From Angiostrongylus vasorum (taxonomy: Eukaryota > Nematoda > Chromadorea > Rhabditida > Metastrongylidae), in contig JADANN010000098.1 in NCBI GenBank assembly GCA_018806985.1, forward strand, positions 744,001 through 808,000: a DNA stretch of 64,000 nucleotides, read 5' to 3'. Numbering within the stretch: the stretch's first letter is position 1; the number at the start of each line of letters is the position of its first letter. The position numbers were made by a program, and so were the translations under genes. Positions 33,250 through 58,239 of the stretch are shown here, piece after piece. The notes below the pieces were generated by a model, which did no database searches, had not been told where the DNA came from, and worked only from the letters and a program-made list of their open reading frames with translations.

Positions 33250-34585
33250 TAAAAAAACAGTTGAAAAACGGACCGTAGTATAACTCGAAATTACTGTTCA
33301 ACTAACCCAGCAGCCAGAAGATCAAATATGTGTTTCTAAAAGTGGTGATTCAAGTTGGCAAGTAATTTCTGTAGGACTTAACAGCGAAACTAGTCTAATG
33401 TATCAGATTTCCGTGAAAAAATGGATGGTAATCCTTGGTAATCAGCGTATTTGACCAAAAATCGCTGCCGGAACATGCTGTTCGTTTGTCGTTCTGTAAA
33501 TCGTGCATAATCATTTTATCACTAGAGGAGCTGAATGTGATTGAAGCATGAAGCACCTTCATCATCAAGGAATTGGAAATACCTCATAAAAGCGCCTCAG
33601 ATTGAAGGATATTGCACACGATGAATAGTCCAGCACTCCCTGAATGCTCATAGCTACTAAGATACCAGTTTTGTGACTCGTTCCTCTCAACACGATAGCC
33701 CCTTTCACTTCTGCATGGAAAAAATTGTGTCGTTGAATACATCTACACCACAGGTCTGCTCCTCTGTGAATCTGACGAAGGAAAAAGTGAGGAAAATACG
33801 TGAAAAATAACTGAACGAACTTGCTTTTACTTTTCTCTGCTTGTATCGTACTAGCTAAACATTAAGGTGTTCTTAGAAAGTGTGACCACCAGATGGTTAG
33901 TGTTAATATCAAATGATATCATAGGTTAAGAGCGTTCGACTACTTCTCTTCGTTGCTTGGGAAAGAAAATAAAGTAAACTTGCAGCCGCATACCTGCATA
34001 TAGCAAACCTTCTACTCTTTGTCATCGGATCTCTCTACTTGATTTTGACTTTGAAATTTCTTATGATCGATTGGAAAGGTGTCCATTCAGCTGCCATGTC
34101 TTTTGCAAGGAAAAGTGCTTTTTTTCTCCAGGAGATACATCTCTGATTACCCACTTAACTTTATAAAAAGCCCTCGAGATGATTCTTAGAAATCTTAAAA
34201 CATGTGGTAGAAAACTCTCATAGAGGAAAAAATTTCTGATTCTTCCATTTTTGCACACGCTAAAACCAATCAAGTGCTATTTCCTTCTCACTTATAATAT
34301 TGTTAGAAGAAAGGAACGTCGATTCTGAAATGTTGTTGCGTTCTATGCTAGCTCGTAATGATACAGACTTCCGTAGGACTGATGGTCCAGAAAGAACCAG
34401 TCGTCATCACCGGACAGTCATCGTTATCGATAACCAGCATTCTATACAAAAGAGCATCGCCGAATGAGTATGCCTCATTCGAGAACCATGTGAAAATTAG
34501 AACAAAGCGTGAGTATGGAGCAATGCCGCTCTACTGAGGGTTTCCAAACATTTGAGTCCTTCAATTTCAAGCGAAGAACGAAAAA
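33250..34585. other. Stretch without a gene
   Basis: No splice-supported exon or repeat recognised. Confidence 0.35.
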
Positions 34586-34589
34586 TGCG

Positions 34590-34815
34590 TTTTAGACTTT
34601 CTTGTCGTTGTCGTTGTTGTTGTTGTTGCTGTTGGTGTTGTTTGTCGAAGGCTGACGACTCTACTTGGACTGGGCTGAGTCCCACTCGTAACATCAGGGC
34701 TCTGAGGAAGGCGAAACCGCCTAAACATTAGCCATCGACAAACAACACCAACAGCAACAACAACAAAAACGACAACGAAGACCTATACCAACCTCGCATC
34801 AGCTTAAGAAGATCG
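34590..34815 (+). repeat. Foldback element H1, third copy
   Basis: The left arm ttgtcgttgtcgttgttgtt faces the right arm aacaacaacaaaaacgacaa. The right end (aagacctataccaacctcgc, then atcagctt) matches the other H1 copies. The outer left end is lost. The core is at 34698. Confidence 0.6.
34698..34733 (+). ncRNA. Hammerhead-ribozyme-like core, one key base mutated
   Basis: The order is GGCT, CTGAGGA, extra A, GGCGAAACCGCC stem-loop, TAAA in place of GAAA, CATT, AGCC. Stem I (GGCT/AGCC) and stem II are kept, but the G of GAAA is lost, so cleavage is not expected. Confidence 0.35.
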
Positions 34816-34819
34816 TTTT

Positions 34820-35480
34820 ACACTTTGTTTGAAAGTTATCTCTTGCACTCTCTGTCTCTCTTTATTTCTCTCCATTGTTCTCGCTCTTCGACTTCTCTCT
34901 TTGTATGATTGAGGGCATTCATGTGCTTTTCGATCTAGAACCCGAATCTAGCACAGATGAGAATAATTAAGAACTTTGATAACCAATAACAACGACACAG
35001 TTCATAAGACCCGTTAGTAATGCTGTACAGCCAATGTGATTGATTGCGACTGATCATTAAACCAAGAGTAACGACTTTGTTTGGTAAAACCGTTGTGTTT
35101 GCTATTTCCAGCCTTACCTTAACTTAACGAAACAGAAATAGTAAGAGAAGAGAAAAGTCACAGTAAGTAAATAGGTTTATTTAGCAAAAAATCACATCGA
35201 ATAATGGGCTGGATAGAGATTTATCTGCACAAGAAACGTCATTCGTATTAATAACAGGTAAAAACGTAAACACCGGTGTTCGCCCAAAGTGAACAACAGG
35301 GTAGATGCAAGGAGTTATTTGTAACATATTTTTTAATCGTAACATATTTTAAGTCATCTCGATGAAAAGGTGCAAAACGTCTTGGCACAGACATTCCCAC
35401 CAAATGAAATCGGATGGTAGGCGGATATATGGTTAGTGGTGAGCGATTGTCGTCAAATGCGCTAGAGGATGCCTGCGTGC
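34820..35480. other. Stretch without a gene
   Basis: A short CT-rich run near 34845-34905; otherwise nothing recognised. Confidence 0.3.
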
Positions 35481-35487
35481 TTCTCAG

Positions 35488-35548
35488 ATGACGGCAGCTG
35501 TGTGGAGGTGAAGGGCGAAAGCTATCGAGTCATCGCCAGTGGTCCCTC
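35488..35548 (+). CDS. Candidate 61-bp internal exon
   Basis: A strong acceptor (tgcttctcag) and strong donor (gtgagt) flank an open frame DGSCVEVKGESYRVIASGP, entered in phase 1 and left in phase 2. Neighbouring exons were not found, so the gene is unidentified. Confidence 0.3.
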
Positions 35549-36545
35549 GTGAGTCGAGAGCACGAAATATGAGATCGTCTAAGACTATTCATTCTTGAGC
35601 AAGATTTTCTTTTAAAGAAATCACATTAAGAAAATGATGGGAGTTAATTTTTTCTGAATAGGAATTCATTAAAGGAAAGACAGAAATCTGGTAGTCAGAC
35701 AGAAGTCTTATAGTCAACTACTCATTTTAGAACTCAGTGATTCCGGCCACAAATTTCAGTTCACAGAGTGGCTGGCATTAAAAACTGAGACGAAAACAGA
35801 ACGATGGAACTGGAAGGGACATGAGGAAGAACGGCAAAAAATCTCGTTCTATCAAAAATATTAGATTAACAGGAAGCTTCAGTTTGCCTTTATCTGCTCA
35901 AAACTCACACAAATACTTTAAATACTTTAAATCACAGCTAATCTGCGATTTAGTCTTTTGTTTGATGATCTGACTTTTCCAGTAGCTATGTGATCCCTTG
36001 ACATTAGAAATTCTCGGATTTGTGGGCAAAGTACTCATACCGAGGATTTCCGCGTGATACTAAACTTATAGGGTGTAAGGTTGGCAGAATAAATTGGATC
36101 AATCAAAACTTCCTATTCACCCCATGGAGGTTCTTGTCGTGTCATTTGATAGGAAAGGTGTATTCTTGTTGTGATAAGTCACAATCCTATTTTTGCCTCA
36201 ATTATTCTAGAGGTTTGCTTTGATTGCCAGCTTTATTTTGATAAGTAATAAGCAGTATTTGTTCGATCTGATGGTTTAATTTTGCGGCAGTAACTCCAAT
36301 GTAGACCTCACTTCGAATCTCAACAGAAACTCAACTTAGCCTTTTTCCAAACATAAAAATGCTTGTGGTAGAGGGTGCTCGTACTTTGTCAAGCAAAGCT
36401 TTTCTTGTTCCATGTTCTTATATAACAACCACTTATTTCATCCGACCACCAAGTTTAAAATTGTATTGGTTCTGGCTTACGTGAAAAGAGAATGGCATGC
36501 AAAAAGTCATTTTATCAATCTGTTTTAACTTTCTTCTAGGCAGCT

Positions 36546-36900
36546 TCATTTCATGTGGTCGTAATGAACCCGAAACCGCTGGTTGATTGATAGATAGTAC
36601 TTTGTTGACAGTATTTCATTGATCTTCGAACTCTTTCGATGTCGGTGCTTTCCACTGAAGCATCTATTCACAAGCCATCGTAGACGGTCGCTTAGAACCT
36701 CAGGCATCCCTGAGATCATAGTTTCTTGCGTGAAAACTTCATGTTTCCTTAAACGCAGCCTTTCCAGTGCATATCTTTCTCCGAGTCCGTGATTAGTACT
36801 TTTGCTTCCGGAAACAAAACAGTACGATACCTCAAAAATGCTCCATATTTCATTCCATTTAGGAGGCCTTCTAGAAACACAAAAAAATATAGTTATACCA
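36546..36900 (-). CDS. Candidate exon, 110+ codons, unknown
   Basis: The minus-strand frame after tgtttctag reads RRPPKWNEIWSIFEVSYCF, RKHEVFTQETMISGMPEVLS, then HRHRKSSKINEILSTKYYLS, ending at TGA at 36546. Its length and mixed composition are above background, but no family is recognised. It could be a transposon-derived fragment. Confidence 0.25.
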
Positions 36901-37139
36901 CTTATTTGTTTTCTCATACTCGTTAGAATACACCTATCAAATTAAGTGAGGGCATGTTAAGTACTTGGAGTTGAAAGCGAGTCGAAGTTGCGACAAGACA
37001 CCTCCAAGCGCTGAAGACGAATTGAACTTCAGTGTCAAACTAATATATTCCATACTCCAAAAAATCACTTTTAGTCTTTCACTGAAGAGAGCAAATTCGC
37101 TTTGGCTGCGTTCTGAAATCTTGTCGTTTGGCATTCAAT

Positions 37140-38080
37140 ATTAGAGGCCTCCGTAGTTGCTTCGTTTACTACCAATCTCGACTCACGAGGTGTGCGCTAG
37201 CACTAACCGATGACATCATTTGGCCACTCGTATTCTCTTGCGCCTTCCAAATAATCGCTTCTATAGCGGAGGCTTCCCTCATAGCGCACTTCTGTCACGG
37301 AGTCATTTGCCATGGGTCTCAGAAAAACTGTCATACAAGGTGGATACCGTAGTAAAACATCAACGGGAATTGTCATCGGATACTTATGTCATTGAGGGTT
37401 GTATGTCATTCTACTCAGTCATGAAAACGACATGGAAAGATAGTAACAAAAGAACAAACAAAGCAACTGGCTTCAAAACTATAAAACAGTGCAAAATATG
37501 TGTAAGAAACTAGATTTAGGTCATTGCCGCTGTATTCGCTGTTGGCGACGGTACCTGAAAAAAGTAGGCATATTTTCATCTTGCTATAAGCTTCGGTATT
37601 TTGCTCACCAATTTTGTTCCTTACTAGGTCCAGCAATTTTTGCTTGATTCACATTACGCAAATTAAAGCAGTGGTAAGATTGGACTGCTTTCAAAATGAA
37701 GGTGGAGATCCAGTGCTGCCATTTTAGGCAGACAACGGCGATTGCCTAATCGAACCAATCGAGCAAATCGTTTGCGATTTCAACTCACTTATAACGGAAA
37801 CAGAACACAACCCGATTTTGTAGATTGTAAAAAATGAAAAATGAAGTGATTGGCTCCAAGCCTTGTCATTTCATTTGCTTCTAAGGTGGAAGCACTAGTG
37901 ATCTATCTCCGGCTGTTACTCCACCGTAGACATACACAGGATTGCTCAGTCATTTGCTACACAGTAAAGAAGATGTGCAAATATTCTGAGTTGCCGACTA
38001 AACAGTCAGAGTAGATTAAGTTTACAAAGACGGAAACCGAAAGAAAACGGGCTTCAATTTCTGGTCGTTCCAGCTAAGCT
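37140..38080. other. Stretch without a firm gene
   Basis: Short open frames on both strands, none with paired splice sites. Upstream part of a PLE relic is possible toward 38080. Confidence 0.25.
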
Positions 38081-38084
38081 ATTC

Positions 38085-38860
38085 CAAAACGCCAACATTA
38101 CGAAATGGTACTAAAGGATAAGTAGTGAAACAATACTGGCTCATCACCTCTCCTCTTACCCCACACATGTAAAGAAGGCGCTTGTAAGAAACAAGAAGAG
38201 ACCAAAAAGAAGAATGCGCTAAATTGGCGCAGCAAACAGCCATTTCTATTGGCTACGAAACTATAGCTCCTCGCGATAGGTGAAGTGGAAAACCCAAGCT
38301 CTCAAACGACAACTATGGCGACAATAAGGTCCCGTTTACCCTGCTATTCATTTTAAATGGAATAAGTGCCGCTAAAAACGTTGCTTAAGAGCGGCGGTCT
38401 AGAGGATTCGGTAAAAGTGATTGAAATACCACCCAGCACTCTAAGACGCCAGCTAGATGGCAACAGCGTGTATGACACAGCCTTTGTACAACGTAATATT
38501 GCATGATATGCCCTAGTGGTAGAGAAAGTAATCGCATGAGTTTGGGTACGGTTTACATGATTTTTTTGTAGAACGTGTGAGAAAGAATACGCTTGCAAAA
38601 AGCGTAGACTATTCCGTGTCCGTCTAAAAGAACATCTAGATGGTAAACTTGAAATGAAACAAAACACTCGACCAAACGTGCATAACACAAGGCAAAGTAG
38701 AAGATTTCAAAGAGGAAATCACGATCCTCGAATGGGAATCTAAAACTTTAATGAGCAAACCTCTCGATCGAGTTTGGGCAAATTTCAAAAATCCAAAGTT
38801 GGAGGACATGCGGGAATGCACTGTGATCACACAAGATTTCACACGATATTGAAGACTGGT
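38085..38860 (+). mobile_element. PLE relic, second fragment
   Basis: It shows the same order as the 30200 copy with frameshifts: the end of the reverse transcriptase (KWY, RISSETILAHHLSSYPTHVK, ALV), IPPSTLRRQLDGNSVYD near 38425, FRVRLKEHLDGKLE near 38615, and DRVWANFKNPKLED with CTVITQDFTRY near 38765-38850. The order of blocks identifies a Penelope-like RT plus GIY-YIG protein. It lies close to the 3' end of the lin-48-like gene, on the opposite strand. Confidence 0.65.
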
Positions 38861-39139
38861 ATTTTGATGTGAGACAGTCAAGTTATCCACCCATGCGGAG
38901 TCTGTGCTGTTGGTCTCCATGTGAAATATTCAGTGGAAGAGTCATAGAAAGTGGCGAGTGTACGAAGAAGGTATTTTGTTCTCAATGCCGAATGAAACAC
39001 TGGTTTCATGATCTTTCTGTTGCTGTCGCGGAGGTATTTGGCTGACTAAATTACGGTCAATTTGATCGTTTCAAATGCTGAAAAGGCTGAAATTTGAAGA
39101 AACTTCAGCTTTTTGTGAGTAAAAAAAGATAAAGCTCGG

Positions 39140-39362
39140 CGTTGATCAATCACTTAGGGTGCAACCTGCATTCAACTTCACTTAGCATCGCTTAGAGGTG
39201 ACTGAATGCATATTATATTGAGCCAGTCCTGCTATCCTTCCTGACAAGTCTGGCACCAATTTGCCGACCCCAGAGGGATGGAAGGCTTGGTGAGCCAGGG
39301 GCACAGGAGTCGATCCCATGTGCATTTGGGGTGCGCCTCCGACCACTGTGCCTCACTCGCCC
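39140..39362 (-). repeat. SINE-2 copy next to the lin-48-like 3' end
   Basis: Minus-strand SINE-2: gttgatcaatcacttagggt, ctggcaccaatttgcc, ggatggaaggcttggtgagc, then the tRNA-like head ending near ctcactcgccc. Confidence 0.65.
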
Positions 39363-39461
39363 TTTTTGTGAATAGAAAGTAAAATAACAACCGGTGTTCA
39401 CTTATGAAGGAATAAAAAAAATTAAGACGCTCAATTTTAGAAGGTTATAAACCAACCACAC

Positions 39462-54071
<14,610 letters not shown>

Positions 54072-54085
54072 CACTGAAGTTCTTC
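54072..54085 (-). promoter_or_regulatory. Likely spliced-leader trans-splice acceptor of the lin-48-like gene
   Basis: On the minus strand gaacttcag stands two bases before the proposed start ATG (54071-54069). No in-frame upstream exon is needed to make a protein of the size of LIN-48. In nematodes such an acceptor directly before the start is typical of SL1 trans-splicing. A conventional upstream 5' exon is the alternative. Confidence 0.4.
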
Positions 54086-54569
54086 GGTTTGTAATTCTTC
54101 ATAAACAAACGAAGAGATTCTAATGAAAAAGCCATCGCAGAACGATGACGAACAGAATGGAGGTAAAAAATCACTTTTGACTTCGCGAAACATCACCTAA
54201 TTGTTAAACAAGATTTTAATTTGAAGAAGAAAGTTGAGAGTCAACAAATTATTCCGACTGACCCACTTTAGTTTTTCATAGTTTTCCTTCTTATGAAGAC
54301 TACATAGAGTGAGGCGCTCCTGGATGAGGTTTTCACATAGATGGGAAAGACATCGTATTTCTTTGGAGTACGCAAGGAATTCCTGCTCCGGTTAATGGGT
54401 TTAGTACCAGAGTTCGATACGCAAGGTTTACAACGCTTCCGAGAATTGGCTCCATGACAGTCCATTAAATCCAATTAGCAATTCTAAGAGTTTCCCTGCT
54501 TGTCATTTTTGCTGCGCATAGCTGGAAAAGCTTGTTGCAATGTTTTTTTTCTCAAAGGCAACTTTTTTG

Positions 54570-54765
54570 TTTGTTGCCTACTACAGTTCATTATGGCATG
54601 GTATTAGGCGAAATACAACCGCAATGGTCTGAGATATTTGCCAAGCTCCGGACCGCAGGTGTCTGCGGTGGGGAACGAACGCGCTATTACCCTTTCCAGC
54701 GGCTAGCGCGCTCACCACCACACCATTTGGATCCTTCGTTTCGCCTATCTCTCAACTAGCTTACT
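54570..54765 (-). repeat. SINE-A copy upstream of lin-48
   Basis: Minus-strand tail (tgcctactac, aggcgaaatacaaccgcaat), head and joint (atctctcaactag). Confidence 0.7.
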
Positions 54766-55057
54766 TTACTGTACTACTACTATTTTTTAAAAAAATTTCA
54801 AGACATCGACAGTGCTACCCTACAAATCGTCATTGCTTTAACCTCTTCATCACACAACAGTATGAAGCAACTCATAAAGCGACTTAATCGCTTTGAGGTG
54901 CTAACATTTGTTTATTCCTCTGCAAGGAAACAACAAATAAAACAAATTTTCGATAATATCGACCGCCGTGATGAAAATTCAGTGGAATACTTTTATTGAC
55001 TAGGTTTTTGGTATGCTATTAAGACATTGACAATAAATAAAGACTCGTTTCAGTTTT

Positions 55058-55385
55058 TAAAGGGGGATAGCGCAATGGTTAGTGGTGCCGCCGATTAGGA
55101 AGCAAACGTGATAGTTCGATCCCCCACCTCAACGCCCTCTAACACTTTAGCTCGAAAATTTCCAAGACGGCAAAGAGAAATGACTCAACCAGGGTTCTAT
55201 GACATTCATAAGGAAAGCAAAATCTTCAAGCAGTACCCTAAACAACACGCGGAACGTTCGAAGACCGTTGTGAAGGATGAATGCGAGGAAAACGAATTGA
55301 ATTGAGTGCAAGAAGTGCTGGCATCAGCACAATAGATGTGATGACGGGTCATACAAAATAAATAAGCAAGATTTATAACGTCAAT
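55058..55385 (+). repeat. SINE-3 copy, best preserved
   Basis: The tRNA-like head is GGGGGAT at the 5' end and ATCCCCC near 55123, with A-box-like tagcgcaatggttagtgg and B-box-like agttcgatccc. The body has aatgactcaaccagggttct, atgacattcataagga, gaatgcgaggaaaacgaatt and gtgatgacgggtcatac, ending in aataaataag. Confidence 0.75.
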
Positions 55386-55411
55386 GTTTTAGTGGTTGTC
55401 GCAATTTTTCA

Positions 55412-55615
55412 CGGCAAGGTATATTGCGAAATATAACTTCACTGATGCCGAGATATTTGCAAAACTGCGGAGCGCAGGTGTCTGCGGTGGAGAACGAACA
55501 CGCTATTACCCTTTTCGAGGGCTAGCGCGTTCACCACCACACCATGCGGCTCCTTCACTTCGCCTGTTTCTCAGCGAGTTCTATCGATCAGTCCCATCAG
55601 CAATCACCCGTCACC
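55412..55615 (-). repeat. SINE-A copy
   Basis: Minus-strand tail (cggcaaggtatattgcgaaa), head, joint and the start of the leader (cagcaatcacccgtcaccg). Confidence 0.7.
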
Positions 55616-55619
55616 GTCA

Positions 55620-56450
55620 AATAGAATTTATTTTGAAAGATCGCGATAGTCTTGTTAAATGAATGGCAAAAAAATCTGTGCTACCAAGCGTGTTCAAGGC
55701 TTTTCTTTTATGAAACAAAATGATTTTTCTTCAGCACTTTGCTAGTTGAGACTAAAATTCAATTTCTCGCACGGGTTGTCGCAGCCATCGAGATAGCGAA
55801 ACCAAACACCTCTCGAAGAGAAGGTTCCTTGCAGAGACAGCTAAGGTGACTGTAACTAATTTTAAGTCTTAAAAGTTTCTTGAACCCCACAACTGCCACA
55901 GCAAACGACCATTGCATACAAATTGACACACTTCACTGAGAATTCATATAACCGTACTCGAAGAAGTGTGCAAAGAAAACGTCGTGCTTTCGCAAGAATA
56001 GAACTACTGAAGTTGAACTTACTGCTTTAAGAAAACTATCTTCATTTACAGTAGCCATGCCAGCTTGCGGCATTCGGTCACCTGTTTTTCGGGATAACTA
56101 CTTCAAAGAAAGGGCCTCAAAAATGCTTCTTTGGGTGCATTCCACATAATTCATGGCGTTCAGGAAATTCTTCTACTTCTTGTTAGAAGAGAATGTCGAA
56201 TCTCTTGCCTTCTATTTTCACTAACAAAGCCGTGATCACGTAAGCTTCCAGATTTTTGAGAGTAACGTTTAAAATCCGGTAATACTTTGATGACTCAACC
56301 TCATCATTTTTTCAATTTTTTTTTACTTGCATGTACATATATGGTCTGTGGTAAAAGAATAATAGCGTAATACAAGAATACAGGTGAGGATTGGTGCTAA
56401 TGTATGTTGTTTAATCGACGAGCTCAAAAGGGTATAAAATGAAGTTCAGA
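55620..56450. other. Stretch without a gene
   Basis: Nothing recognised on either strand. Confidence 0.35.
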
Positions 56451-56454
56451 ACTT

Positions 56455-56625
56455 CGAAAACTGACTGCAATCATAATGGTGCTGAGATATTTGCAAAACT
56501 CAGGACCCCGGGTGTCTGCGGCGGGAAACGAACGCGCTATTACCCTTTCCGGCGGCTAGCGCGTTCACCACCACACAATGCGAATCCTTTCGTTTTCGTT
56601 TGTCTCTCAGCCAGTTCTCAACTGC
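56455..56625 (-). repeat. SINE-A copy
   Basis: Minus-strand tail, head and joint (gtctctcagccagttct). The leader is missing. Confidence 0.7.
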
Positions 56626-56723
56626 AATCAAGAAATCAAGAAGAGTTTTTTTTTGTAAAAAAAACAGAAATTTAGGAACTAATTTAGGCATTGCTTTACT
56701 TAAACATGTGAAAAAACCTATGC

Positions 56724-56930
56724 TTAAAACTTATGCAAACGCTGCAGCACGGTAAGTGCCTGTAAGTCAATATGCCTCATATTGTCGTTACGTGGTAGAC
56801 TGTTCAATAATCGAAGCCGGAGAGGGGAACGTAGTTCATCGAGCTTTTCTATATCGAAACATCGATTGCATTCTAAATTGTGCTTTTTCATTTCAAAACA
56901 ACAACGAACCACTCCGACTACACTGATGAA
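56724..56930 (-). CDS. Candidate terminal exon, unknown protein
   Basis: Minus strand after gctccgatag: FISVVGVVRCCFEMKKHNLE, CNRCFDIEKLDELRSPLRLR, LLNSLPRNDNMRHIDLQALT and VLQRLHKF-stop. The Leu-rich helical block is like an F-box, BC-box or similar adaptor helix, but I cannot assign a family. The acceptor is poor. Its gene would extend to higher coordinates. Confidence 0.35.
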   Translation of the reverse strand, partial: FISVVGVVRCCFEMKKHNLECNRCFDIEKLDELRSPLRLRLLNSLPRNDNMRHIDLQALTVLQRLHKF

Positions 56931-57149
56931 CTATCGGAGCGCCAGCTGTTGTTTTGTTTTAACTCAAAGCTAGCAAATGTTTTTAATCAGACCTTTAGTC
57001 TAATTGATCATATGCATTGACAAGTTTTCTCAAACGAGGAGGGGAGTAGCTGCATCGTTTAGCCCATTCGAGATGGGAGCGATTTTTCCTCGGATGCGAA
57101 CAATCAGGGTTTTTTCGACGATAAAAAATGTATTTCCTTATTTCCTTGG

Positions 57150-57305
57150 ATTCGTCATCTTACACGAGGTTGTTATATAATCTTTATTCATCTGATTCTT
57201 CACCGATTTCGCCTTCATCAGAGCCATGATTATCCGATTCGATGGTCCACAGTCATTTATCCTCACGTTGTGGGTTCTCGTTGTTGTATCGAGTCGAATA
57301 TTGAA
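57150..57305 (-). repeat. Family H2 repeat with hammerhead-like core
   Basis: On the minus strand: ttcgactcgatacaacaacg, gaccatcgaatcgg, GGCT, CTGATGA, extra A, GGCGAAATCGGT, GAAGAATCAG, then aataaagattatataacaac. The core heptamer (57215-57221) is perfect; the distal GAAA and AGCC are mutated. Confidence 0.45.
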
Positions 57306-57519
57306 GTGAAGCACCGCTCGAATGAGGTAACGCCACCCAGCGATGTTCTTCGATACAGGACGGTTGTTGAATGATTGTCGAATAATGCTTTTTTATTTCG
57401 ACATTCTATTCTGCACCCATCGGTATTAGAATTGCTAGCACATAGCGAAGTAATATTCTAGCACACCAACTTTCACTTAACGTAGACATCAATAACTAAT
57501 ATATATCTCTGGATTTAAA

Positions 57520-57640
57520 GACCCGCATGGTGTGGTGGTGAACGAGTTAGCCCCCTGAAAGGACAACAGCACGTTCGTTCCCCACCGCAGACACCTGCGG
57601 TCCGAAGTTTTGCAAATATCTCAGCATCATTGTGGTTGCA
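57520..57640 (+). repeat. SINE-A copy, head and tail only
   Basis: It starts at gacccgcatggtgtggtggt with the A-box-like region, then gcacgttcgttccccaccg, and ends at ctcagcatcattgtggttgc. It directly abuts the next H2 repeat. Confidence 0.7.
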
Positions 57641-57905
57641 TCTTTTGACTGTTCGGCTCACACAAGGCTGTTATATAACTTTTACTTGACTAACGTTTCC
57701 ACGTATTCGTTCTCTTCTAGGGAGGTAATCAGATTCGATGGCCTACGGTCGAGGTGCGCTCCGCTTGATGCAGCAGTAGAAGAAGATTCGACTCAATGCG
57801 ACTACGAGGACCGACGTCACAAGGAGGAACGGATGTAGACCATCGACTCTGATAATCGGCTGTAAAGAAAACGAAGACGTCGTAAAGTTAGCAGAATAAA
57901 GGACA
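57641..57905 (+). repeat. Family H2 repeat, longest copy
   Basis: It starts gttcggctcacacaaggctg, ttatataacttttac, passes gattcgactcaatgcgacta, cgaggaccgacg, and ends in a core region gactctgataatcggctg, gaagacgtcg, taaagttagcagaataaagg. The core is split by an insertion (tgtaaagaaaac), so it is not functional. The two ends are partly complementary. Confidence 0.45.
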
Positions 57906-58239
57906 ACTGATTATTCACTGCGAGCTTAAGTGAAAGTTAGCCTAGTAATGTGAAAGGTAACTTTTTAGCAAGTACAGCACTTGAGGCACTTGAACATGGG
58001 ACCATCGTTGGAGAAACTTTGCGCAGTAGTTCTTTTAAGGGTTGGAATGATTTGCCTGCTATTAGGTCGTTCAGAAATAAAAGAGCGCTTTAAAAATATT
58101 TATTGTTTTAATGCGTTTTTCACGAAGAAAATATTTTTTGCACTTCGGAATATTGTATATCCTTAGAAAGCTGATTTTATGCTTTAACGGATATTATACT
58201 TTGTCAAACATCAAGTTTTCTTGCGCACTCTGAGGTTTG

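Noticed and set aside
55058..55130. Possible real tRNA gene
   Set aside because: A and B boxes and an acceptor-like stem are present, but the anticodon arm does not fold and the same head recurs with a 250-base body, so it is a SINE.
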